From assembly GCA_963853835.1 (NCBI GenBank), contig OY970830.1, forward strand, positions 43,629,466 through 43,693,465: a DNA stretch of 64,000 bases. Direction: 5' to 3'. Position 1 is the first letter of the stretch. Every line of letters starts with the position of its first letter. Under the pieces are notes generated by a model. It was not told where the DNA came from. It did no database searches and worked only from the letters and a program-made list of their open reading frames with translations. The DNA is from Calendula officinalis (taxonomy: Eukaryota; Streptophyta; Magnoliopsida; Asterales; Asteraceae). Below are positions 44,101 to 56,790 of the stretch, one piece after another. A program made the translations under genes and the position numbers.

Positions 44101-46780
44101 TTGAGCCCTGAGCCGTGAGCCTTGGGCCTTGGGCCTTGAGCCTTCAGCCTTGAGCCTTGAGCCTTGAGCCTTGAGCCTTGAGCCTTGAGCCTTGAGCCTT
44201 GAGCCTTGACCTTGAGCCCTGAGCCTTGAGCCCTGAGCCCTGAGCGTTGATGCTTGAGCCTTGAACCTTGACCTTTGAGCCTTGAGCCCTGAGCCCTGAG
44301 CCCTGAGCCTTGAGCCTTGAGCCTTGAGCCTGGAGCCAAGAGCCTTGAGCCATGAGCCTTGAGCCTTGAGCCTTGAGCCTTGTGAATTGAGCCTTGAGCC
44401 TTGAGCCTTGATCCTTGAGCCTTGAGCCTTGAGCCTTGAGCCTTGAGCCTTGAGCCTTGTGCCTTGAGCCCTGAGCCTTGAGCCCTAAGACCTGAGCCCT
44501 GAGCGTTGATGCTTGAGCCTTGAACAACCTTTGAGCCTTGAGCCCTGAGCCGTGAGCCTTGAGCCTTGGGCCTTGGGCCTTGAGCCTTGAGCCTTGAGCC
44601 TTGAACCTTGAACCTTGAGCCTTGAGCCTTGAGCCTTGAGCCTTGAGCCTTGAGCCTAGAGCCTTGAGCCTTGAGACTTGACCCTGGAGCCTCGAGCCTC
44701 GAGCCATGAGCCTCGAGCCTCGATCCTCGAGCCTCGAGCCTCGAGCCTCGAGCCTCGAGCCTCGAGCCTTCAGCCTTGAGCCTCGAGCCTCGAGCCTTGA
44801 GCCTCGAGCCTTGTGAATTGAGCCTTGAGCCTTATGCCTTGAGCCTTGAGCCTTGAGCCTTGAGCCTTGAGCCTTGAGCCGTGAGCCTTGAGCCATGAGC
44901 CTTGATCCTTGAGCCTTGAGCCTTGACCTTTGAGCCTTGAGCCCTGAGCCGTGAGCCTTGGGCCTTGGGCCTTGGGCCTTGAGCCTTGAGCCTTGAGCCT
45001 TGAGCCTTGAGCCTTGAGCCTTGAGCCTTGAGCCTTGAGCCTTGAGCCTTGAGCCTTGAGCCTTGACCTTGACCCCTGAGCCCTGAGCCCTGAGCGTTGA
45101 TGCTTGAGACTTGAACCTTGACCTTTGAGCCTTGAGCCCTGTGCCCTGAGCCTTGAGCCTTGAGCCTGGAGCCATGAGCCTTGAGCCATGAGCCTTGTGA
45201 ATTGAGCCTTGAGCCTTGAGCCTTGAGCCTTGAGCCTTGAGCCTTGTGAATTGAGCCTTGAGCCTTGACCCTTGAGCCTTGAGCCTTGATCCTTGAGCCT
45301 TGAGCCTTGTGCCTTGAGCCCTGAGCCTTGAGCCCTGAGACCTGAGCCCTGAGCGTTGATGCTTGAGCCTTGAACCATGACCTTTGAGCCTTGAGCCGTG
45401 AGCCGTGAGCCTTGAGCCTTGGGCATCTGGCCTTGAGCCTTGAGCCTTGAGCCTTGAACCTTGAACCTTGAGCCTTGAGCCTTGAGCCTTGAGCCTTGAG
45501 CCTTGAGCCTTGAGCCTAGAGCCTTGAGCCTGGAGACTTGAGCCTTGAGCCTCGAGCCTCGAGCCATGAGCCTCGAGCCTTCAGGCTTGAGCCTTGAGCC
45601 TTGAGGCTTGAGCCTTGAGCCTTGAGGCTTGAGCCTTGAGCCTTAAGGCTTGAGCCTTGAGCCTTGTGAATTGAGCCTTGAGCCTTGAGCCTTGAGCCTT
45701 CAGCCTTGAGCCTTGAGCCTTGAAAATTGAGCCTTGAGCCTTGACCCTTGAGCGTTGATGCTTGAGCCTTGAGCTTTGAGCCTTGAGCCTTGAGCGATGT
45801 GCCTTGATCCTTGAGCCTTGAGCCTTGAGCCTTGAGCCTTGAACCTTGAGCTTGAGCCTTGACCGTTGAGCCTTGAGCGTTGAGCCTTGAGCCTTGAGCC
45901 TTGAGCCTTGAGCCTTGAGCCTTGAGCCTTGACCTTGAGCCCTGAGCCCTGAGCCCTGAGCGTTGATGCTTGAGACTTGAACCTTGACCTTTGAGCCTTG
46001 AGCCCTGAGCCCTGAGCCTTGAGCCTTGAGCCTGGAGCCATGAGCCTTGAGCCATGAGCCTTGTGAATTGAGCCTTGAGCCTTGAGCCTTGAGCCTTGAG
46101 CCTTGAGCCTTGTGAATTGAGCCTTGAGCATTGAGCATTGAGCCTTGAGCCTTGAGCCTTGAGCCTTGAGCCTTGAGCCTTGAGCCTTGAGCCTTAAGCC
46201 TTGTGCCTTGAGCCCTGAGCCTTGAGCCCTGAGACCTGAGCCCTGAGCGTTGATGCTTGAGCCTTGAACCATGACCTTTGAGCCTTGAGCCGTGAGCCGT
46301 GAGCCTTGAGCCTTGGGCCTCTGGCCTTGAGCCTTGAGCCTTGAGCCTTGAGCCTTGAGCCTTGAGCCTTGAGCCTAGAGCCTTGAGCCTGGAGACTTGA
46401 GCCTTGAGCCTCGAGCCTCGAGCCATGAGACTCGAGCCTCGAGCCTTCAGCCTTGAGCCTTCAGCCTTGAGCCTTGAGCCTTGAGGCTTGAGCCTTGAGC
46501 CTTGAGGCTTGAGCCTGGAGCCTTAAGGCTTGAGCCTTGAGCCTTGTGAATTGAGCCTTGAGCCTTGAGCCTTGAGCCTTGAAAATTGAGCCTTGAGCCT
46601 TGACCCTTGAGCGTTGATGCTTGAGCCTTGAGCTTTGAGCCTTGAGCCTTGAGCGATGTGCCTTGATCCTTGAGCCTTGAGCCTTGAGCCTTGAGCCTTG
46701 AACCTTGAACCTTGAGCCTTGAGCCTTGACCGTTGAGCCTTGAGCGTTGAGCCTTGAGCTTTGAGTCTTGAGCCTTGAGC
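41199..46780. repeat. Satellite domain E1: HOR of about 1.93 kb and derivatives
   Basis: The marker CCTTAACCC is at about 41199, 43128 and 46781; the first step is 1,929 bp. Each is followed by TTCAGCC triplets and CCTACAGCCTTTAACC. CCTCGAGCC runs near 42760-42835 and 44690-44820 recur with TTAAGGC units. The third step (about 3.65 kb) is not a simple multiple, so this part has been rearranged. Confidence 0.7.
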
Positions 46781-49139
46781 CTTAACCCTTGAGACTTGAG
46801 CCTTGGGCCTTCAGCCTTCAGCCTTCAGCCTACAGCCTTTAACCTTGAGCCTGACCCTTTTGAATTGAGCCTTGAGCCTTGAACCTTGAGCCTGGAGCCT
46901 TGAGCCTTGAGCCTTGAGCCTTGAGCCTTGAGCCTTGAGCCTGGAGCCTTGAGCCTTGAGCCTTGAGCCTTGAGCCTTGAGCCTTGAGCCTTGAGCCTTG
47001 TGCCTTGAGCCTTGAGCCTTGAGCCTTGAGCCTTGAGCCTTGAGCCTGGAGCCTTGAGCCTTGAGCCTTGAGCCTTGAGCCTTGAGCCTTGAGCCTCGAG
47101 CCTTGAGCCTTGAGCCTGGAGCCTTGAGCCTTGAGCCTCGAGCCTCGTGCCTTGAGCCTCGAGCCTTGTGAATTGAGCCTTGAGCCTTGTGCCTTGAGCC
47201 TTGAGCCTCGAGCCATGAGCCTCGAGCCTTCAGCCTTGAGCCTTGAGCCTTGAGGCTTGAGCCTTGAGCCTTGAGGCTTGAGCCTTGAGCCTTAAGGCTT
47301 GAGCCTTGAGCCTTGTGAATTGAGCCTTGAGCCTTGAGCCTTGAGCCTTGAAAATTGAGCCTTGAGCCTTGACCCTTGAGCGTTGATGCTTGAGCCTTGA
47401 GCTTTGAGCCTTGAGCCTTGAGCGATGTGCCTTGATCCTTGAGCCTTGAGCCTTGAGCCTTGAGCCTTGAACCTTGAGCCTTGAGCCTTGACCGTTGAGC
47501 CTTGAGCCTTGAGCCTTGAGCCTTGAGCCTTGAGCCTTGAGCCTTGAGCCTTGAGCCTTGAGCCTTGAGCCTTGACCTTGAGCCCTGAGCCCTGAGCCCT
47601 GAGCGTTGATGCTTGAGACTTGAACCTTGACCTTTGAGCCTTGAGCCCTGAGCCCTGAGCCTTGAGCCTTGAGCCTGGAGCCATGAGCCTTGAGCCTTGA
47701 GCCTTGTGAATTGAGCCTTGAGCCTTGAGCCTTGGGCCTTGAGCCTTGAGCCTTGTGAATTGAGCCTTGAGCCTTGAGCCCTGAGCCTTGAGCCTTGAGC
47801 CTTGAGCCTTAAGCCTTGTGCCTTGAGCCCTGAGCCTTGAGCCCTGAGACCTGAGCCCTGAGCGTTGTGCTTGAGCCTTGAACCATGACCTTTGAGCCTT
47901 GAGCCGTGAGCCTTGAGCCTTGGGCCTCTGGCCTTGAGCCTTGAGCCTTGAGCCTTGAACCTTGAACCTTGAGCCTTGAGCCTTGAGCCTTGAGCCTTGA
48001 GCCTTGAGCCTTGAGCCTTGAGCCTTGAGCCTAGAGCCTTGAGCCTGGAGACTTGAGCCTTGAGCCTCGAGCCTCGAGCCATGAGACTCGAGCCTCGAGC
48101 CTTCAGCCTTGAGCCTTCAGCCTTGAGCCTTGAGCCTTGAGCCTTGAGGCTTGAGCCTTGAGCCTGGAGGCTTGAGCCTTGAGCCTTAAGGCTTGAGCCT
48201 TGAGCCTTGTGAATTGAGCCTTGAGCCTTGAGCCTTGAGCCTTGAGCCTTGAGCCTTGAAAATTGAGCCTTGAGCCTTGACCCTTGAGCGTTGATGCTTG
48301 AGCCTTGAGCTTTGAGCCTTGAGCCTTGAGCGATGTGCCTTGATCCTTGAGCCTTGAGCCTTGAGCCTTGAGCCTTGAACCTTGAGCCTTGAGCCTTGAC
48401 CGTTGAGCCTTGAGCGTTGAGCCTTGAGCTTTGAGTCTTGAGCCTTGAGCCTTAACCCTTGAGACTTGAGCCTTGGGCCTTCAGCCTTCAGCCTTCAGCC
48501 TACAGCCTTTAACCTTGAGCCTGACCCTTTTGAATTGAGCCTTGAGCCTTGAACCTTGAGCCTTGAGCCTTGAGCCTTGAGCCTTGAGCCTTGAGCCTTG
48601 AGCCTTGAGCCTGGAACCTTGAGCCTTGAGCCTTGAGCCTTGAGCCTTGAGCCTTAAGCCTTGAGCCTTGAGCCTTGAGCCTTGTGCCTTGAGCCTTGAG
48701 CCTTGAGCCTTGAGCCTTGAGCCTGGAGCCTTGAGCCTTGAGCCTTGACCCTTGAGCCTCGAGCCTTGAGCCTGGAGCCTTGAGCCTTGAGCCTCGAGCA
48801 TCGTGCCTTGAGCCTCGAGCCTTGTGAATTGAGCCTTGAGCCTTGTGCCTTGAGCCTTGAGCCTTGAGCCTTGAGCCTTGAGCCTTGAGCCGTGAGCCTT
48901 GAGCCTTGAGCCTTGAGCCTTGTTCCATGAGCCCTGAGCCTTGAGCCCTGAGCCCTGAGCCCTGAGCGTTGATGCTTGAGCCTTGAACCTTGACCTTTGA
49001 GCCTTGAGCCGTGAGCCTTGGGCCTTGGGCCTTGGGCCTTGAGCCTTGAGCCTTGAGCCTTGAGCCTTGAGCCTTGAGCCTTGAGCCTTGAGCCTTGAGC
49101 CTTGAGCCTTGAGCCTTGAGCCTTGAGCCTTGAGCCTTG

Positions 49140-49460
49140 ATACTTGAGCCGTGAGAATTGGGCTTGAGCCTTGAGCCTTGACCCTTGATCCTTGACCATT
49201 GAGCCTTAAGCCTTGAGCCGTCATCCTCGACCCTTCATACTTGACCCTTGACAGTTGAGCCTTAACCCTTGAGCTTTGAGCCTTGAGCCTTGAGCCTTGA
49301 GCCTTGAGCCTTGAGCCTTGTCCATTGACCCTTGACCCTTGACCTTTGACCCTTCATTCTTGAGCTTTGAGCCTTGACCGTTGACCCTTGACCCTTGACC
49401 TTTTACCCTTCATTCTTGAGCCTTGAGCCTTGAGCCTTGACCCTTGACCCTTGTTCCTTG
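49140..49460. repeat. TTGACCC-rich module, copy 1
   Basis: A run in which the monomer shifts to TTGACCC, with GCCGTCATCCTCGACCC at about 49216, TTGACAGTTGAGCC and CCCTTCATTC. It is the most diverged part of the array, and close copies occur three more times to the right. Confidence 0.8.
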
Positions 49461-52400
49461 AGCCTTGAGCCTTGAGCCTTGAGCCTTGAGCCTTGAGCCT
49501 TGAGCCTGGAGCCTTGAGACTGGAGCCTTGAGACTGGAGACCTGAGCCTTGAGCCTTGAGACTGGAGCCTTGAGCCTTGAGACTGGAGACCTGAGCCCTG
49601 AGCCTTGAGCCCTGAGACCTGAGCCCTGAGCGTTGATGCTTGAACCATGACCTTTGAGCCTTGAGCCCTGAGCCGTGAGCCTTGAGCCTTGGGCCTTTGG
49701 ACTTGAGCCTTGAGCCTTGAGCCTTGAACCTTGAACCTTGAGCCTTGAGCCTTTTGCCTTGAGCCTTGAGCCTTGAGCCTTGAGCCTTGAGCCTAAAGCC
49801 TTGAGCCTTGAGACTTGAGCCTTCAGCCTCGAGCCTCGAGCCTTCAGCCTTGAGCCTTCATCCTTGAGCCTTGAGCTTTGTGAATTGAGCCTTGAGCCTT
49901 GAGGCTGGAGCCTTGAGCCTTGAGGCTTGAGCCTTAAGGCTTGAGCCTTGTGAATTGAGCCTTGAGCCTTGAGCCTTGAGCCTTGAAAAATGAGCCTTGA
50001 GCCTTGACCCTTGAGCGTTGATGCTTGAGCCTTGAGCCTTGAGCGATGTGCCTTGATCCTTGAGCCTTGAGCCTTGAGCCTTGAGCCTTGAACCTTGAGC
50101 CTTGACCGTTGAGCCTTGAGCGTTGAGCCTTAAGCTTTGAGTCTTGAGCCTTGAGCCTTAACCCTCGAGACTTGAGCCTTGGGCCTTCAGCCTTCAGCCT
50201 TTAGCCTACAGCCTTTAACCTTGAGCCTGACCCTTTTGAATTGAGCCTTGAGCCTTGAGCCTTGAGCCTTGAGCCTTGAGCCTTGAGCCTTGAGCCTGGA
50301 GCCTTGAGCCTTGAGCCTTGAGCCTTGAGCCTTGAGCCTTGAGCCTTGAGCCTTGAGCCTTGAGCATGGAGCATGGAGCCTTGAGACTGGAGCCTTGAGA
50401 CTGGAGACCTGAGCCTTGAGCCTTGAGACTGGAGCCTTGAGCCTTGAGACTGGAGACCTGAGCCCTGAGCCTTGAGCCCTGAGACCTGAGCCCTGAGCGT
50501 TGATGCTTGAACCATGACCTTTGAGCCTTGAGCCCTGAGCCGTGAGCCTTGAGCCTTGGGCCTTTGGACTTGAGCCTTGAGCCTTGAGCCTTGAACCTTG
50601 AACCTTGAGCCTTGAGCCTTTTGCCTTGAGCCTTGAGCCTTGAGCCTAGAGCCTTGAGCCTTGAGACTTGAGCCTTCAGCCTCGAGCCTCGAGCCATGAG
50701 CCTCGAGCCTTGAGCCTCGAGCCTCGAGCTTCGAGCCTTGAGCCTCGAGCCATGAGCCTCGATCCTCGAGCCTTCAGCCTTGAGCCTTCAGCCTTGAGCC
50801 TTGAGCCTTGTGAATTGAGCCTTGAGCCTGGAGGCTTGAGCCTTGAGCCTTAAGGCTTGAGCCTTGAGCCTTGCGAATTGAGCCTTGAGCCTTGAGCCTT
50901 GAGCCTTGAAAATTGAGCCTTGAGCCTTGACCCTTGAGCGTTGATGCTTGAGCCTTGAGCTTTGAGCCTTGAGCCTTGAGCCTTGAGCCATGTGCCTTGA
51001 TCCTTGAGCCTTGAGCCTTGAGCCTTGAACCTTGAGCCTTGAGCCTTGACCGTTGAGCCTTGAGAGTCGAGCCTTGAGCTTTGAATCTTGAGCCTTGAGC
51101 CTTAACCCTTGAGACTTGAGCCTTTTGCCTTCAGCCTTCAGCCTTCAGCCTACAGCCTTTAACCTTGAGCCTGACCCTTGTGAATTGAGCCTTGAGCCTT
51201 GAACCTTGAGCCTTGAGCCTTGAGCCTTGAGCCTTGAGCCTTGAGCCTTGAGCCTTGAGCCTTGAGCCTTGAGCCTTGAGCCTTGAGCCTTGAGCCTTGA
51301 GCCTTGAGCCTTGAGCCTTGAGCCTTGAGCCTCGTGCCTTGAGCCTCGAGCCTTGTGAATTGAGCCTTGAGCCTTGTGCCTGGAGCCTTGAGCCTTGAGC
51401 CTCGAGCCTTGAGCCTCGATCCTCGAGCCATGAGCCTCGAGCCTCGAGCCTCGAGCCTCGAGCCTCGAGCCTCGAGCCTTCAGCCTTGAGCCTTCAGCCT
51501 TGAGCCTTGAGCCTTGTGAATTGAGCCTTGAGCCTTGAGGCTGGAGCCTTGAGCCTTGAGGCTTGAGCCTTGAGCCTTAAGGCTTGAGCCTTGTGAATTG
51601 AGCCTTGAGCCTGGAGCCTTGAGCCTTGAGCCTTGAAAATTGAGCCTTGAGCCTTGACCCTTGAGCGTTGATGCTTGAGCCTTGAGCTTTGAGCCTTGAG
51701 CCTTGAGCGATGTGCCTTGATCCTTGAGCCTTGAGCCTTGAGCCTTGAGCCTTGAACCTTGAGCTTTGAGCCTTGACCGTTGAGCCTTGAGCGTTGAGCC
51801 TTGAGCTTTGAGTCTTGAGCCTTGAGCCTTAACCCTTGAGACTTGATCCTTGGGCCTTCAGCCTTCAGCCTTTAGCCTACAGCCTTTAACCTTGAGCCTG
51901 ACCCTTTTGAATTGAGCCTTGAGCCTTGAACCTTGAGCCTTGAGCCTTGAGCCTTGAGCCTTGAGCCTGGAGCCTTGAGCCTTGAGCCTTGAGCCTTGAG
52001 CCTTGAGCCTTGAGCCTTGAGCCTTGAGCCTTGAGCATGGAGCATGGAGCCTTGAGACTGGAGCCTTGAGACTGGAGACCTGAGCCTTGAGCCTTGAGAC
52101 TGGAGCCTTGAGCCTTGAGACTGGAGACCTGAGCCCTAAGCCTTGAGCCCTGAGACCTGAGCCCTGAGCGTTGATGCTTGAACCATGACCTTTGAGCCTT
52201 GAGCCTTGGGCCTTTGGACTTGAGCCTTGGGCCTTGAGCCTTGAACCTTGAACCTTGAGCCTTGAGCCTTTTGCCTTGAGCCTTGAGCCTTGAGCCTTGA
52301 GCCTTGAGCCTAGAGCCTTGAGCCTTGAGACTTGAGCCTTCAGCCTCGAGCCTCGAGCCATGAGCCTCGAGCCTCGAGCCTCGAGCCTCGAGCCTCGAGC

Positions 52401-54189
52401 CTCGAGCCTCGAGCTTCGAGCCTTGAGCCTCGAGCCATGAGCCTCGAGCCTCGAGCCTTCAGCCTTGAGCCTTCAGCCTTGAGCCTTGAGCCTTGTGAAT
52501 TGAGCCTTGAGCCTGGAGTCTTGAGCCTTGAGCCTTAAGGCTGGAGCCTTGAGCCTTGCGAATTGAGCCTTGAGCCTTGAGCCTTGAGCCTTGAAAATTG
52601 AGCCTTGAGCCTTGACCCTTGAGCGTTGATGCTTGAGCCTTGAGCTTTGAGCCTTGAGCCTTGAGCCTTGAGCCTTGAGCCATGTGCCTTGATCCTTGAG
52701 CCTTGAGCCTTGAGCCTTGAACCTTGAGCCTTGAGCCTTGACCGTTGAGCCTTGAGAGTTGAGCCTTGAGCTTTGAATCTTGAGCCTTGAGCCTTAACCC
52801 TTGAGACTTGAGCCTTTTGCCTTCAGCCTTCAGCCTTCAGCCTACAGCCTTTAACCTTGAGCCTGACCCTTGTGAATTGAGCCTTGAGCCTTGACCCTTG
52901 AGCCTTGAGCCTTGAGCCTTGAGCCTTGAGCCTTGAGCCTTGAGCCTTGAGCCTTGAGCCTTGAGCCTTGAGCCTTGAGCCTTGAGCCTTGAGCCTTGAG
53001 CCTTGAGCCTTGAGCCTTGAGCCTTGAGCCTTGAGCCTTGAGCCTCGTGCCTTGAGCCTCGAGCCTTGTGAATTGAGCCTTGAGCCTTGTGCCTGGAGCC
53101 TTGAGCCTTGAGCCTCGAGCCTTGAGCCTCGATCCTCGAGCCATGAGCCTCGAGCCTCGAGCCTCGAGACTCGAGCCTCGAGCCTCGAGCCTTCAGCCTT
53201 GAGCCTTCAGCCTTGAGCCTTGAGCCTTGTGAATTGAGCCTTGAGCCTTGAGGCTGGAGCCTTGAGCCTTGAGGCTTGAGCCTTGAGCCTTAAGGCTTGA
53301 GCCTTGTGAATTGAGCCTTGAGCCTTGAGCCTTGAGCCTTGAGCCTTGAAAATTGAGCCTTGAGCCTTGACCCTTGAGCGTTGATGCTTGAGCCTTGAGC
53401 TTTGAGCCTTGAGCCTTGAGCGATGTGCCTTGATCCTTGAGCCTTGAGCCTTGAGCCTTGAGCCTTGAACCTTGAGCCTTGAGCCTTGACCGTTGAGCCT
53501 TGAGCGTTGAGCCTTGAGCTTTGAGTCTTGAGCCTTGAGCCTTAACCCTTGAGACTTGAGCCTTGGGCCTTCAGCCTTCAGCCTTTAGCCTACAGCCTTT
53601 AACCTTGAGCCTGACCCTTTTGAATTGAGCCTTGAGCCTTGAACCTTGAGCCTTGAGCCTTGGGCCTTGAGCCTGGAACCTTGAGCCTTGAGCCTTGAGC
53701 CTTGAGCCTTGAGCCTTGAGCCTTGAGCCTTGAGCCTTGAGCCTTGAGCCTTGAGCCTTGAGCCTTGAGCCTTGAGCCTTGAGCCTTGAGCCTTGAGCCT
53801 TGAGCCTTGAGCCTTGAGCCTTGAGCCTTGAGCCTTGAGCCTTGAGCCTTGAGTCTTGAGCCTCGAGCCTTGAGCCTTGAGCCTTGAGCCTCGAGCCTTG
53901 AGCCTTGAGCCTCGAGCCTCGTGCCTTGAGCCTCGAGCCTTGTGAATTGAGCCTTGAGCCTTGTGCCTTGAGCCTTGAGCCTTGAGCCGTGAGCCTTGAG
54001 CCTTGAGCCTTGTTCCATGAGCCCTGAGCCTTGAGCCCTGAGCCCTGAGCGTTGATGCTTGAGCCTTGAACCTTGACCTTTGAGCCTTGAGCCGTGAGCC
54101 TTGGGCCTTGGGCCTTGGGCCTTGAGCCTTGAGCCTTGAGCCTTGAGCCTTGAGCCTTGAGCCTTGAGCCTTGAGCCTTTGTGCATTGT

Positions 54190-54540
54190 GCCTTGAGCCT
54201 TGATTCTTGAGCCGTGAGAATTGGGCTTGAGCCTTGAGCCTTGACCATTGATCCTTGACCATTGAGCCTTAAGCCTTGAGCCGTCATCCTCGACCCTTCA
54301 TACTTGACCCTTGACAGTTGAGCCTTAACCCTTGAGCTTTGAGCCTTGAGCCTTGAGCCTTGAGCCTTGAGCCTTGAGCCTTGACCATTGACCCTTGACC
54401 CTTGACCCTTGACCTTTGACCCTTCATTCTTGAGACTTGACCGTTGACCCTTGACCCTTGACCTTTTACCCTTCATTCTTGAGCCTTGAGCCTTGAGCCT
54501 TGAGCCTTGAGCCTTGACCCTTGACCCTTGTTCCTTGAGC
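54190..54540. repeat. TTGACCC-rich module, copy 2
   Basis: Same order of variants as copy 1, with CCGTCATCCTCGACCC at about 54291. Preceded by the same TTGTGCATTGTGCC unit seen in copy 3. Confidence 0.8.
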
Positions 54541-56429
54541 CTTGAGCCTTGAGCCTTGAGCCTTGAGCCTTGAGCCTTGAGCCTGGAGCCTTGAGACTGG
54601 AGACCTGAGCCTTGAGCCTTGAGACTGGAGCCTTGAGCCTTGAGACTGGAGCCTTGAGACTGCAGACCTGAGCCCTGAGCCTTGAGCCCTGAGACCTGAG
54701 CCCTGAGCGTTGATGCTAAAACCATGACCTTTGAGCCTTGAGCCCTGAGCCGTGAGCCTTGAGCCTTGGGCCTTGGGACTTGAGCCTTGAGCCTTGAAAC
54801 TTGAACCTTGAGCCTTGAGCCTTTTGCCTTGAGCCTTGAGCCTTGAGCCTTGAGCCTTGAGCCTTGAGCCTAGAGCCTTGAGCCTTGAGACTTGAGCCTT
54901 CAGCCTCGAGCCTCGAGCCATGAGCCTGGAGCCTGGAGCCTCGAGCCTCGAGCTTCGAGCCTTGAGCCTCCAGCCGTGAGCCTCGAGCCTCGAGCCTTCA
55001 GCCTGGAGCCTTCAGCCTTGAGCCTTGAGCCTTGTGAATTGAGCCTTGAGCCTGGAGTCTTGAGCCTTGAGCCTTAAGGCTTGAGCCTTGTGAATTGAGC
55101 CTTGAGCCTTGAGCCTTGAGCCTTGAGCCTTGAAAATTGAGCCTTGAGCCTTGAGCCTTGACCCTTGAGCGTTGATGCTTGAGCCTTGAGCTTTGAGCCT
55201 TGAGCCTTGAGCCTTGAGCCATGTGCCTTGATCCTTGAGCCTTGAGCCTTGAGCCTTGAACCTTGAGCCTTGAGCCTTGACCGTTGAGCCTTGAGCATTG
55301 AGCCTTGAGCTTTGAATCTTGAGCCTTGAGCCTTAACCCTTGAGACTTGAGCCTTGGGCCTTCAGCCTTCAGCCTTCAGCCTACAGCCTTTAACCTTGAG
55401 CCTGACCCTTGTGAATTGAGCCTTGAGCCTTGAACCTTGAGCCTTGAGCCTTGAGCCTTGAGCCTTGAGCCTTGAGCCTTGGGCCTTGAGCCTTGAGCCT
55501 TGAGCCTTGAGCCTTGAGAGTTGATGCTTGAGCCTTGAGCTTTGAGCCTTGAGCCTTGAGCCATGTGCCTTGATCCTTGAGCCTTGAGCCTTGACCTTTG
55601 AGCCTTGAGCCGTGAGCCGTGAGCCTTGGGCCTTGGGCCTTGGGCCTTGAGCCTTGAGCCTTGAGCCTTGAGCCTTGAGCCTTGAGCCTTGAGCCTTGAG
55701 CCTTGAGCCTTGAGCCTTGAGCCTTGAGCCTTGAGCCTTGAGCCTTGAGCCTTGAGCCTTGAGCCTTGAGCCTTGACCTTGAGCCCTGAGCCTTGAGCCC
55801 TGAGCCCTGAGCCCTGAGCGTTGATGCTTGAGCCTACAGCCTTTAACCTTGAGCCTGACCCTTTTGAATTGAGCCTTGAGCCTTGAACCTTGAGCCTTGA
55901 GCCTTGAGCCTTGAGCCTTGAGCCTTGAGCCTGGAGCCCTGAGCCTTGAGCCTTGAGCCTTGAGCCTTGCGCCTTGAGCCTTGAGCCTTGTGCCTTGAGC
56001 CTTGAGCCTTGAGCCTTGAGCCTTGAGCCTTGAGCCTGGAGCCTTGAGCCTTGAGCCTTGAGCCTTGAGTCTTGAGCCTCGAGCCTTGAGCCTTGAGCCT
56101 CGAGCCTTGAGCCTTAAGCCTCGAGCCTCGTGCCTTGAGCCTCGAGCCTTGTGAATTGAGCCTTGAGCCTTGTGTCTTGAGCCTTGAGCCTTGAGCCTTG
56201 AGCCTTCAGCCATGAGCCTTGAGCCTTGAGCCTTGTTCCATGAGCCCTGAGCCTTGAGCCCTGAGTCCTGAGCGTTGATGCTTGAGCCTTGAACCTTGAC
56301 CTTTGAGCCTTGAGTCGTGAGCCTTGGGCCTTGGGCCTTGGGCCTTGAGCCTTGAGCCTTGAGCCTTGAGCCTTGAGCCTTGAGCCTTGAGCCTTGAGCC
56401 TTGAGCCTTGAGCCTTGAGCCTTGAGCCT

Positions 56430-56790
56430 TTGTGCATTGTGCCTTGAGCCTTGATTCTTGAGCCGTGAGAATTGGGCTTGAGCCTTGAGCCTTGACCCTT
56501 GATCCTTGACCATTGAGCCTTAAGCCTTGAGCCGTCATCCTCGACCCTTCATACTTGACCCTTGACAGTTGAGCCTTAACCCTTGAGCTTTGATCCTTGA
56601 GCCTTGAGCCTTGAGCCTTGAGCCTTGAGCCTTGAGCCTTGAGCCTTGACCATTGACCCTTGACCCTTGACCCTTGACCTTTGACCCTTCATTCTTGAGC
56701 CTTGACCGTTGACCCTTGACCCTTGACCTTTTACCCTTCATTCTTGAGCCTTGAGCCTTGACCCTTGACCCTTGACCCTTGTTCCTTGAG
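56430..56790. repeat. TTGACCC-rich module, copy 3
   Basis: CCGTCATCCTCGACCC at about 56532, about 2.24 kb after copy 2. Confidence 0.8.

Larger units (their letters stand above)
46781..55331. repeat. Satellite domain E2: HOR of about 1.67-1.71 kb
   Basis: Marker positions 46781, 48451, 50157, 51828 and 53541 give steps of 1,670, 1,706, 1,671 and 1,713 bp. An offset set at 51101 and 52793 (1,692 bp) shares TTGAATC and GAGAGT variants, so part of the domain is dimeric (about 960 + 730 bp). Blocks of GAGACTGGAGACCTGAGCC accompany several copies. Confidence 0.85.

Noticed and set aside
52332..52538. Short + strand open frames of RASSLEP repeats (also near 50668 and 54892)
   Set aside because: They exist only where runs of TCGAGCC monomers remove the TGA stop; no gene features accompany them.
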